Shown here in pieces: positions 11,301 to 18,855 of a stretch of 64,000 nt of DNA (within the stretch, counting starts at the first letter, position 1; every line of letters begins with the position of its first letter). The DNA is from Melioribacter sp. (lineage in GTDB: Bacteria; Bacteroidota; Ignavibacteria; Ignavibacteriales; Melioribacteraceae): NCBI GenBank assembly GCA_023250955.1, contig JAHEZQ010000008.1, positions 1 through 64,000 on the forward strand, written 5' to 3'. The translations under genes and the position numbers were made by a program. The notes beneath the pieces were generated by a model, which had not been told where the DNA came from, did not search any database, and worked only from the letters and a program-made list of their open reading frames with translations.

Positions 11301-11765
11301 ATAAATTCCTTTTTCATCTATAATGCCTGGTGTTTGGCTGAATCCTCTTGCATATTCTTCACCAAGTTGTTTAATAGGATAATTAATTATACCGCTGAAT
11401 TTTAAAATAAAAGAAACATCACCTTTAATTTCATTTTTAAAAGTCACAACATATTTATTTTGCTTAAAATCCGACTTGGGATCAAAATCCTCACGGTCCA
11501 TTCCTAAATCTTCAGCTTTCACTCCACCTTTATCTAATTTTATTGTAACACCTGGTGTTTCAGAAGTCACTTTTAAATTGTTGTTCAATAGGAAAGAGAT
11601 AACCGGCTTAACTTGATTTGCAGGAATTGTGATTTGATCTACCGCTTCAATATGGTGTTTACCGGGTGTGACTATAACCGATATCTTATGGTGTATTATT
11701 GAGTCCGCAAAAACACTAGACGTAAAAAAAACAAACGTGAATAAAAAAACGATTCTTCTAAACAT
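8376..11765 (-). CDS. Secreted double peptidase: M1-like gluzincin + M28 + PDZ fusion
   Basis: About 1129 residues with a signal peptide ending SSVFA. The N-terminal half is an M1-type metallopeptidase with HELLH and the glutamate of NWCEGLTAY 17 residues further on (M1 enzymes typically have 18). The C-terminal half is an M28 aminopeptidase with every zinc ligand visible: CAHYDHLG, GADDNASG, TSEESGLLG, NFDTVGR and GYHKPSD. A PDZ domain (GVRIADLSPDSPAAKAGLQK) closes the protein. The ATG at 11765 follows GGAG at 6-nt spacing; an in-frame TTG 12 bp upstream overlaps that site and is less likely. Expected role: extracytoplasmic peptide degradation, two catalytic centres in one chain. It follows the M16 peptidase by 88 bp. 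Confidence 0.88.
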   Translation of the reverse strand: MFRRIVFLFTFVFFTSSVFADSIIHHKISVIVTPGKHHIEAVDQITIPANQVKPVISFLLNNNLKVTSETPGVTIKLDKGGVKAEDLGMDREDFDPKSDFKQNKYVVTFKNEIKGDVSFILKFSGIINYPIKQLGEEYARGFSQTPGIIDEKGIYLGGSTYWIPWFNKEWINFELTASVPQPWDIVSQGKRTLNETKNGNHIIRWDSPEPMEEIYLIGAQFKEYSMSAGATDVMAFLRTPDETLANKYLETTAQYLEMYRKLVGPYPFTKFALVENFWETGYGMPSFTLLGEQIIRFPFILHSSYPHELLHNYWGNSAYVDFKTGNWCEGLTAYMADHLISEQRGQGDEYRRSTLQKFTDYVNPSNDFPLSKFGSRYNAPSEAIGYGKNMMMWNMLRELVGDDQFVKGFQKFYRDNKFKAASYNDIRLAFESVSGKDLKQFFDQWVNRKGAPELSISDVSVKKESSGYTLKFTLKQLQSDDVFVLDVPVAVSFEKKAEMKKVAMTQKEQTYEMTFAEVPLLVQVDPQFNLFRKLHYNEIPPSLSKIFGAEDLLILLPSKADKTSLEYYKGLASTWSADSTKKIKVMMDSDISELPTDKSIWIFGVENSFAKMIKEGLKDYDAELTNESIRFGKTSFQNNKSSVIISVRHPKNPASVLVLLSIDNKEAVQGLARKLPHYGKYSYLVFEGTEPTNIAKGEWEAVNSPLMAKVSTTDKTSPATIFTELPRRKALATLAPVFSAERMMKTVEYLASNELAGRAPGTDGIKKAADYIVEKFKSSGLQPGADDGSYFQIWNEVIDAKGTKAPVKNIIGIIPGTNPNLKDESVIVCAHYDHLGLGWPGANKGNEGKIHPGADDNASGVSVMLELANLLGTTLKPQRTVIFIAFTSEESGLLGSKYYVENTKRFPAKKVIGVLNFDTVGRLGEKKLYVLSSNTAREWRFIFMGASYVTGVESEMVTQDLDASDQRSFLNIGIPGVQFFAGANEGYHKPSDTADKIDAAGLVKVATFAREGILYLADRIEPLTFQGQVVAETKKPQTTAGERRVSTGSVPDFAFSGQGVRIADLSPDSPAAKAGLQKGDVITKLGKYNVTSLRDYSDALKNFQPGDIAELIYLRDGKENKTQIELMAK

Positions 11766-11853
11766 GATATTCTCCAATTAAAATTCTTTTACTGATGTCA
11801 GTTAACAAATCGGTTGAAATTTAATTATGCAGTAACTGAAATCAGTTTCGTAT

Positions 11854-14472
11854 TTATCTTACTATTAATAACATTGGATTTTTTACTTTCATATATTTTT
11901 CAGCAGCATTTTTTACATCTGCCAACTTTACATTCTTCAACGCATCTAGAAATTGTTTATCAAAATTAAAATTGTTTTCAAAGTAGAGAGAGCTTCCCAA
12001 ATAAAAAGCCTGGTTGATGCTCGAAAGTCTGCGGAACATCATCCTGCCCAGATACATATTAACAGATTTTTCTAATTCATCTTGCGTTAATTTATCAAGT
12101 ACAGTTAGCTTGAAAAATTTTGGGTATTGTGGTGATAGTTTATCAATGTTTTGCGGACGTGTTCCCTGGGAAATATAGAAAAGAGCTTTGTCTTTGTTTA
12201 CATCAATACCTGCACTCATGTTGTAAGCCATTCCTTGTTTTTCTCTGATATCAAAAACGATTTCGTTGGATAGAAATAAAGATAGAGCTTGTAATGCAGG
12301 TGCATCTTTAGGATCTACCTGACTAACAAACCCCCAGAATATATAAGAGCGTTCACCGCCACCAGTTTTTTCAACAGTCATGGAATTTGTTTGCATTAAC
12401 AATGTTGAAGTATAAACTGCAGGCTCGTCTTTAATTGGTGTTCCGGTAAATTCATTGAACAATGTATTAACATTTTCCGGACTGCCTGGAGATACAACGG
12501 AAACAATCATGTTGGCGGGATTAAAATATTCTTTAGTAAACGCCAGCATATTATCATACGTCAATGCAGTCTGTATTTGAGAATATTGACTTGGCTCATA
12601 TACTAATGTTTTATATTCTGTATCGAATATTTTTTTTGCCTTATCGCCGCCCATAGACATCATTGTCATACCTTTAAATTTCTCGACTGATTGTTTGAAT
12701 TCATCTTCAGTCGGTACAAAATTCTTTATTTGATTATTGATATATCTAACTGCGGCAGGCAAATCATCAGCTAATCCTTCTGCTCTTATGTATCCAAAAT
12801 CGGGATGCAGATAAATATCATCCATTGGTATCATCGGATTATCATTCACAGTAAATGTAAATCCAAATTGGCTGCTTAATTTTTGATTAGCTTCTGATCT
12901 CAATCGTTGGCCAAGACAATCATGTAAAATTTTAGAAGCATCTTTACCATATTTCAATTCGTAAGCTGCTTTGTGTTTTACTAGATAATGAATAGCCAAT
13001 AGGTTGCTAGCTTCATTCTGAACTACGACTAAATTCTTACCGGTTGCTCCCTCCTTAAATAGTTTTGTACTATTTGAAGCCTCAACTTTTTCTTTATCTT
13101 TTTTAACAGTTGGAGACTGGATAATAATAATTGTAGGAGATGTTAATTTAAGTCCTCCTATTTCTTTTTCAGCATTGTAAAATTCATCACCGCTGAAAGA
13201 TGCAAGAACTGCTTCAAAACCTTTTTTAACTATTTCATCGGAATTATAAATTCCGAACATATGAGGTTTTTCAATATTCTTTACAAAGTCGGTTCGAGCT
13301 TTTGTTGCTTCTGATTTAACTGTTCCATCAGGTAAAGTAAAACTCAACCCTTTTATTTTTTTCGTAATAGAACTCACCAAAGCATTAAGATCAGTATCTT
13401 TGCTTAAAACAATATTTACTTCAACAAAATTATTTAAAGGAGAAGGCCGGGCAGATAATCTTACGGATTTAATAATTTGAGGAAATTCAGTTTTCAATGC
13501 CGACTGTATTACATCTTTGTTTTTTTCAAAAACGAGACCCATCAACTGAAAATATTCCGATGATTCACTTTGAGGTAAAGGATAAAATATTTGTACTACT
13601 TTGTCATCACCATCATAAAAACGATTTTGAACCATTTCTCCAGAATTCGTTTGCAGTAATGGTGTTTGGAATCCTGTTGCCCATTCAGGATTTACTTCGC
13701 GAACCACTTGACCCGGTTTTGCTTTCCCGTAAATTTCTTTGATAAGCAACAACATTTCTTTTGACTGGAAATTTCCAATAACACTCAAGATCATATTGTT
13801 TGGGACATAATTATTTCTATAGAATGAATTTACTTCATCGCGGGACATTGATTGAATTGTTGAATAAGTCCCAAGCGTTGGTAATGAAAGTGCATGACCA
13901 CCATACAATATTGACAACGTATTTCGTTCTAACTGTTCTTGCGGATCTGCAATACTCTTGGATATTTCTTCCAACACAATTCCTTTTTCTTTTTGGAATT
14001 TTTCATCCGGCAATGTTGAATTAAAAAGCATATCGGCTTGAATTTCCATACCCTTTCTAATATTTTCAGTCGGTGTTACCATCATAAAATCAGTATAGAA
14101 ATTGTCAGTATGAGCATTATTGTATCCGCCAATCCGGTCAACATCGTCATACAATTTTTTTTGTTCGCGGGTAGTCGTTCCATTAAATAATAAATGTTCC
14201 AGCATATGACTCATACCGCTTGTAGAAAAAGTTTCGTAAGCAGAGCCAATTTTAATAATAACATTTACACCTACCATTGGTAAAGCGGGATTTTCAATCA
14301 TTAGCACTTTCATACCGTTGTCCAATTGATAAATTGAAATACCTTTCGGAAGCGGTTGAATTTTCGAAGTCGAATCTGTCATTATTCTCTCTTCAGCATA
14401 AAGAGAGGGCGCTTGAATCAGCGCTACACATAAAAGCAGAATTGAAAATAAAATTCTTGAATTTCTTTTCAT
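11854..14472 (-). CDS. Periplasmic M16-family zinc peptidase, double-domain
   Basis: 872 residues with a signal peptide ending SLYAE. The inverted zinc motif HxxEH is present in SHMLEHLLFNG, with the third ligand in GIVLEEISKS. Two M16 halves follow one another, the second lacking HxxEH, as in pitrilysin/PqqL-type proteins made as one chain. The C-terminal half has the M16 aromatic/glycine-rich substrate loop region (REKQGMAYNMSAG). GGAG lies 9 nt before the ATG. With the following M1-M28 gene it forms a peptide-digestion pair. Substrate unknown. Confidence 0.9.
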   Translation of the reverse strand: MKRNSRILFSILLLCVALIQAPSLYAEERIMTDSTSKIQPLPKGISIYQLDNGMKVLMIENPALPMVGVNVIIKIGSAYETFSTSGMSHMLEHLLFNGTTTREQKKLYDDVDRIGGYNNAHTDNFYTDFMMVTPTENIRKGMEIQADMLFNSTLPDEKFQKEKGIVLEEISKSIADPQEQLERNTLSILYGGHALSLPTLGTYSTIQSMSRDEVNSFYRNNYVPNNMILSVIGNFQSKEMLLLIKEIYGKAKPGQVVREVNPEWATGFQTPLLQTNSGEMVQNRFYDGDDKVVQIFYPLPQSESSEYFQLMGLVFEKNKDVIQSALKTEFPQIIKSVRLSARPSPLNNFVEVNIVLSKDTDLNALVSSITKKIKGLSFTLPDGTVKSEATKARTDFVKNIEKPHMFGIYNSDEIVKKGFEAVLASFSGDEFYNAEKEIGGLKLTSPTIIIIQSPTVKKDKEKVEASNSTKLFKEGATGKNLVVVQNEASNLLAIHYLVKHKAAYELKYGKDASKILHDCLGQRLRSEANQKLSSQFGFTFTVNDNPMIPMDDIYLHPDFGYIRAEGLADDLPAAVRYINNQIKNFVPTEDEFKQSVEKFKGMTMMSMGGDKAKKIFDTEYKTLVYEPSQYSQIQTALTYDNMLAFTKEYFNPANMIVSVVSPGSPENVNTLFNEFTGTPIKDEPAVYTSTLLMQTNSMTVEKTGGGERSYIFWGFVSQVDPKDAPALQALSLFLSNEIVFDIREKQGMAYNMSAGIDVNKDKALFYISQGTRPQNIDKLSPQYPKFFKLTVLDKLTQDELEKSVNMYLGRMMFRRLSSINQAFYLGSSLYFENNFNFDKQFLDALKNVKLADVKNAAEKYMKVKNPMLLIVR

Positions 14473-14679
14473 GATTATGATCTCCGTGTTTCAGTAGTTA
14501 GTACACTTTTCAAAGGATAATAATTTTCTACGTACGTTTTATTTGTTATTCACTAAATAGTTATAAACAGTTATAATCTGCATTGATCCAGCTTTCAATA
14601 AATGAAAGTAGATTGTACATTTTGAAGCTATTGGCAGGTTTCACAATTTTCAAAAATATCATGAAGAATACAAACTCAA

Positions 14680-15699
14680 CTAGAATTTTAGCTCAACTGA
14701 AAATCGAGATACTTTTCCTAAATAATTATAATCAACAAGAGCATAATCAAAACCTACTTGCTGATCACCGACATTTATTTTTAAGCCGGTACCGAAGGTC
14801 CAATTTTCTATATCATAATTTATTTTATAGCCAAGTCTCACAAAGAATGTTTCATTCCATGAATATTCACCGCCAATGTTCACTCTTTCATTGTTATCAT
14901 TAGGATGATTACCATCTAATGCCATTGTGAAACGATGATACCCGGATTCGATTAAAGGATCTTTACCGCCGACTATATCCATTGAAATACCAACACGAAA
15001 ATTTAAAGGTAAAGACCAGGGTTCTGTTTTTAATCGTGCGTCAGGATTATATTCTCCTGAGATTCCTTTATTTATATCTGCCAAAGCTATCAGGTCCCGT
15101 CCTTCAAGCTGCATATTTCCACCAAAATTTGAAACACACATAGCAATTACTAAATTATGAAATCCTGTACGCAGATAAGTCCCTAAATCTATTGCAACTG
15201 TGTTGGCAGATTCATTATAAGCGCTTTGCTGAATATATTTAACAGTCAATCCAACTGAAAAACGATCGGTTAATGCACGGGCATATGTTAATCCAAATGC
15301 AACATCATTCACATTATAATAGACTCCAGTTCCATCAGGTTGTTCAACTGTTGTAACTTCTTGTTCTCCTGTTGTTAATGATGTTGCACTGATACCTAAC
15401 GCATCATCTTCACCTAAGGGAATTACCATCCCGGCATAGTTATGATAAATTTCTGCAAACCATTGTGAATGACTTACGCCGACTGATATTGATTTTAGAT
15501 TTGTAATTCCAGCCGGATTCCAATACAGTGCTGTTACATCATTAGCAACTGCTGCAAAAGTTTCTCCCATTCCCATTGCTCTTGCACCAACACCAATTTT
15601 TAAAAATTGTGCAGCAGCAGTGCCAACTTTTGAAAAACCTTGACAATAAATTGAAGTCGGCAATACAAGAATTAGAAGTAATGTAATTATTTTTTTCAT
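14680..15699 (-). CDS. PorV/PorQ-family outer-membrane protein (module 1)
   Basis: About 339 residues with a signal peptide ending SIYCQ. It shows the family fingerprint: AAAQFLKIGVGARAMGMGET followed by VTALYWNPAG, then a barrel of FadL-like strands with the conserved VEQPDGTG loop. PorV/LptO carries T9SS cargo to the attachment complex; PorQ is related. The start is ATG 15697-15699, supported by GGAG at 9-nt spacing; longer readings overlap the upstream gene. It is the last gene of module 1 and directly follows the giant secreted protein, so a dedicated cargo/shuttle pair is a reasonable inference. A short CTTTCA/TGAAAG hairpin lies downstream near 14595. Confidence 0.85.
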   Translation of the reverse strand: MKKIITLLLILVLPTSIYCQGFSKVGTAAAQFLKIGVGARAMGMGETFAAVANDVTALYWNPAGITNLKSISVGVSHSQWFAEIYHNYAGMVIPLGEDDALGISATSLTTGEQEVTTVEQPDGTGVYYNVNDVAFGLTYARALTDRFSVGLTVKYIQQSAYNESANTVAIDLGTYLRTGFHNLVIAMCVSNFGGNMQLEGRDLIALADINKGISGEYNPDARLKTEPWSLPLNFRVGISMDIVGGKDPLIESGYHRFTMALDGNHPNDNNERVNIGGEYSWNETFFVRLGYKINYDIENWTFGTGLKINVGDQQVGFDYALVDYNYLGKVSRFSVELKF

Positions 15700-15727
15700 T
15701 ATCTTTTTCTCCATTGGCTCGGAGTAA

Positions 15728-18700
15728 TTATTTAATAACAAGAAATTTACCAACCTTCTGTTGGCCGTTAGGAATTGTAACTACATAGACATATAAACCG
15801 TAAGCAATGTATTGGCTATTGTATGTTCGCATATCCCAATACTCGTATCCCTTATTATCATTATGATCAATGTCAGCTATATGATCTCCTGCTACTGTAA
15901 AGATTGAGATTCTACATTCATTCGGTAAATGATTAAACATAAGTTTTTTTCCGAATTGATTTGTTTCCCAAACATTAGCTACAATGTAAGGATCAGGTAC
16001 AACTCGAATTTTATTTAAATCAATCTCTTGTGTTTTTGAATACGCTGCTTTTTGTGTGTTAAATTCATATCTAATTTCTTTTCTAAATGGTTTATATGTT
16101 TTTATTGTAAATTGATCACCATTAGACGGCGCAAAGGCTCTTTTATAAACTGGATCTCCATCGGCATTTGTATAATGATCGGGGAAATTGTTTGTATTCA
16201 GATAAAGCCCAGAGTAAGTTGTATCATGAGTTGTGCTGTTAACGATTGCCTGTTCTAATACCAGAACATCTGCATATTTTTCATAATAACCCGGACTTCC
16301 TTTAGTATATCCTTTACCACCAGGTACTAAATCCCATCCTAAAGGACTATAATAATCTTGTCTATAATCATCAGGTGCTGCAACAGCATATTCAAAAAGC
16401 CAGCTACTACTACTTATATCTATTGGATGTGCAGGGTCAGTAATAACTTCAACCTTCAAAGGCAGATGTTGTTTTGAACTTTGTGTTTTATTTGTAAAGA
16501 AATCATACCAATTTGCCATAAACCCGCCTGTCGGAGAAGTATCAACAGTAATACGGAAATCATCTGTCGTATATATTGTTTCCGGAACTATATCTAGTCT
16601 GTTCTTATATTTATCTACAGGTCCAGTGCGCCAATCAAAAGTACAAGTATCACCGTTAACTTTTGTCCATCCAATAAATTCTATACCAGATGGAGAATTT
16701 TGAACAGTCAATCGAAATCCATCTATTACCGGTAAATTATCTCCCGTGTTATCAGAACAAAGATGATGATCTAATAATAATGTAGTATCTCTTGTTCCTT
16801 TATCAATTCTGTAAAGATTAAAACCAAGAACATAATTTTTCTTAGTTCCCACAACTTGAACAGCGGAGTCTACAAATGTAATTAAGTAATCATCTCCTCT
16901 AATTAATTCCGGATTAATAATATCTACTTTAACAAGACCCTGTGAGAAACCACCAATAGGTGGTATGGCACCTGCAATATTTGATTGAGGACTATAATTT
17001 GGAGGAGTATAATTTTGTGCTTTAACACTTGGAATTACTGAAACAGTATTTGCCTGCATAGTTGAATGTCCGAGTGCAGACTGATAAGACTGTTCCAGAT
17101 TGTTCAAAGTTTGATTCCCTTTATCATAAGCAGTAACACAATACCAATATTCTACACCATTGATTAAATTTTCATCAATATAACTGTGCTTTAATCCTGA
17201 ATCATCTCCTAACGATTGATTGAATGCAGGATCTGGGCCTTTTATTCCATCAATTAAATCATAAATTTTAATTGGTTTGAAACCGATTACATTTCCAAAA
17301 GAATCTGTAATTGGCAATCCCCAGGTTTTGCCAAGATCGTCGCTTCGATAAATTTTATAACCCTCAAAATCACTTTCTCCAGTTAATGCATCTTTGGAAA
17401 TTTCTGCATCTGAATCCCATGCTAAACGAATTTGTTTATCACCGGCGTTAACAGTAACCTTAGGTGTTGCCGGAGGTCCGGAACCCTGATAACTGCGTTT
17501 ATACATTTGCTGAACGACTCTTAAATTTTTCATAAGATCAGTTGTGTCAGCCTGATTTGGAACACTGCCGGAGTTTCCCATAACGACAGCTACAGAAGAT
17601 TTTACTGATTCGCCTGGTGCAAGACTAAATGGCCCGGTAAAAATATAATAATTTAATGGTGCGCCTTCGGGAAAATATACTTTCATACTATCAGGATTAG
17701 TGGTATCCATCCTGCGGTTAGCTCCATGAAAAATTGCTTTGGGAATTCCCAAATTACGGTCGTTTGGATTGCTGCTGATTACAGGCCACATTTCTTGATC
17801 AACTTTTGGCGCTACTTCTCGATTGAAAAAATGAAAGTCTGTTATTCCCATATTCTTGGGAGTTTCTAAAATATTTAATCCGATCATTCCAAGCGGTGAA
17901 GTATCCTTAGCCCATGCACCATCTTTAGTATTGTTTACATCCCACACATAAACAAAGTCGCCATTGCTGTGAGCATCTTTTGGATTACTGTCAATTATAT
18001 TTATCAAATCTTTGTTATCATAATCAGGTCTAAAAATTGTATTGTATCCCACATAGATACTATCGAGTTGTCTTCCGCTTTTATTATGAATCGTAAAATC
18101 CCAAATCAACATATCTTCAGCATAAGGACGACCGTAGCTAAAAGCAGTTTCTTCAACTTCAATTCCCACAGCACCATTCGGATTAGAATTATCTCTATCA
18201 TCAAAAACTGAGTATATATCGCGATCAGAAACAAATTCTCCTACAACCTCTTTTCCATAGTTAGGTGATTTAGGATCAATATCAATTCTGAAGTGACCAG
18301 GCCAATAATGTTTTCCAGGAGTACTTACCCACGCACCTTGGCTATTGTAATATCCTTGAGGCCAAGTTTCAGGATTGTCACTGCTTGCCAGAAAAGGAGT
18401 TTCATCTGGAGGCGGTGCAGTAACATCTCCGGAATAAATTTTTCCGCGCGACCCTGCTTTAGGAGCCCAATCAACTTTTTCCGATGGACCGCTTATAACT
18501 GAGGTTATTACATTTCCTTTAACCGCTACGATTAAACCTAATCCAAAACTATATTGTGTTTCAGTATTCGCTGAGGCAGGCCAGTGAATAGCATTATTAA
18601 AATATTCATGATAATTAGACAGTACACCATAATTTCCAAGATAATTGGAAACCTGTCCTTTATCCATAATTCCAATTCCCCGTTCCCCTGCTGAATATGT

Positions 18701-18841
18701 TTTCTTTAATCGTTCAATCTGTTCAGGCTTCATTCCCTTATGGCAATTGCTGCAATCTAAATTCTGAGCTTGAATTAGTGCGGGGGAAAAAAGAGATAAA
18801 ATTATTAACGGAATAAAATATCTCATCAAAAATTTAAGCAT
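15728..18841 (-). CDS. Giant secreted protein with N-terminal CxxCH, Fn3-like region and T9SS-type C-terminal domain (module 1)
   Basis: About 1037 residues. The signal peptide ends LIQAQ and five residues later comes CSNCH (residues 30-34), a heme-c-type CxxCH motif. The middle has a conserved FSLAPGESVKSS segment shared with the module 2 protein, then a fibronectin-III-like domain (IRLAWDSDAE, FEGYKIYRSDD, YWYCVTAYDKG). The C-terminal 90 residues (VVPDPYIVAN to KVGKFLVIK) form a FlgD/T9SS-type sorting domain. The ATG at 18841 is preceded by AGGAG at 8-nt spacing and overlaps the TBDR stop region. Predicted exported across the outer membrane with help from the PorV-like protein encoded next. 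Function unknown. Confidence 0.8.
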   Translation of the reverse strand: MLKFLMRYFIPLIILSLFSPALIQAQNLDCSNCHKGMKPEQIERLKKTYSAGERGIGIMDKGQVSNYLGNYGVLSNYHEYFNNAIHWPASANTETQYSFGLGLIVAVKGNVITSVISGPSEKVDWAPKAGSRGKIYSGDVTAPPPDETPFLASSDNPETWPQGYYNSQGAWVSTPGKHYWPGHFRIDIDPKSPNYGKEVVGEFVSDRDIYSVFDDRDNSNPNGAVGIEVEETAFSYGRPYAEDMLIWDFTIHNKSGRQLDSIYVGYNTIFRPDYDNKDLINIIDSNPKDAHSNGDFVYVWDVNNTKDGAWAKDTSPLGMIGLNILETPKNMGITDFHFFNREVAPKVDQEMWPVISSNPNDRNLGIPKAIFHGANRRMDTTNPDSMKVYFPEGAPLNYYIFTGPFSLAPGESVKSSVAVVMGNSGSVPNQADTTDLMKNLRVVQQMYKRSYQGSGPPATPKVTVNAGDKQIRLAWDSDAEISKDALTGESDFEGYKIYRSDDLGKTWGLPITDSFGNVIGFKPIKIYDLIDGIKGPDPAFNQSLGDDSGLKHSYIDENLINGVEYWYCVTAYDKGNQTLNNLEQSYQSALGHSTMQANTVSVIPSVKAQNYTPPNYSPQSNIAGAIPPIGGFSQGLVKVDIINPELIRGDDYLITFVDSAVQVVGTKKNYVLGFNLYRIDKGTRDTTLLLDHHLCSDNTGDNLPVIDGFRLTVQNSPSGIEFIGWTKVNGDTCTFDWRTGPVDKYKNRLDIVPETIYTTDDFRITVDTSPTGGFMANWYDFFTNKTQSSKQHLPLKVEVITDPAHPIDISSSSWLFEYAVAAPDDYRQDYYSPLGWDLVPGGKGYTKGSPGYYEKYADVLVLEQAIVNSTTHDTTYSGLYLNTNNFPDHYTNADGDPVYKRAFAPSNGDQFTIKTYKPFRKEIRYEFNTQKAAYSKTQEIDLNKIRVVPDPYIVANVWETNQFGKKLMFNHLPNECRISIFTVAGDHIADIDHNDNKGYEYWDMRTYNSQYIAYGLYVYVVTIPNGQQKVGKFLVIK

Positions 18842-18855
18842 AATACTTTCTCCTG

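Noticed and set aside
11790-11850. Possible LytTR half-sites (CAGTT, TCGGTT) before the M1-M28 gene
   Set aside because: Spacing is 12 bp instead of 20-21 and the half-site match is poor.
14583-14903. Open frame on the + strand across the end of the module 1 PorV gene
   Set aside because: Mostly antisense to a well-supported gene; no ribosome-binding site or recognisable protein.
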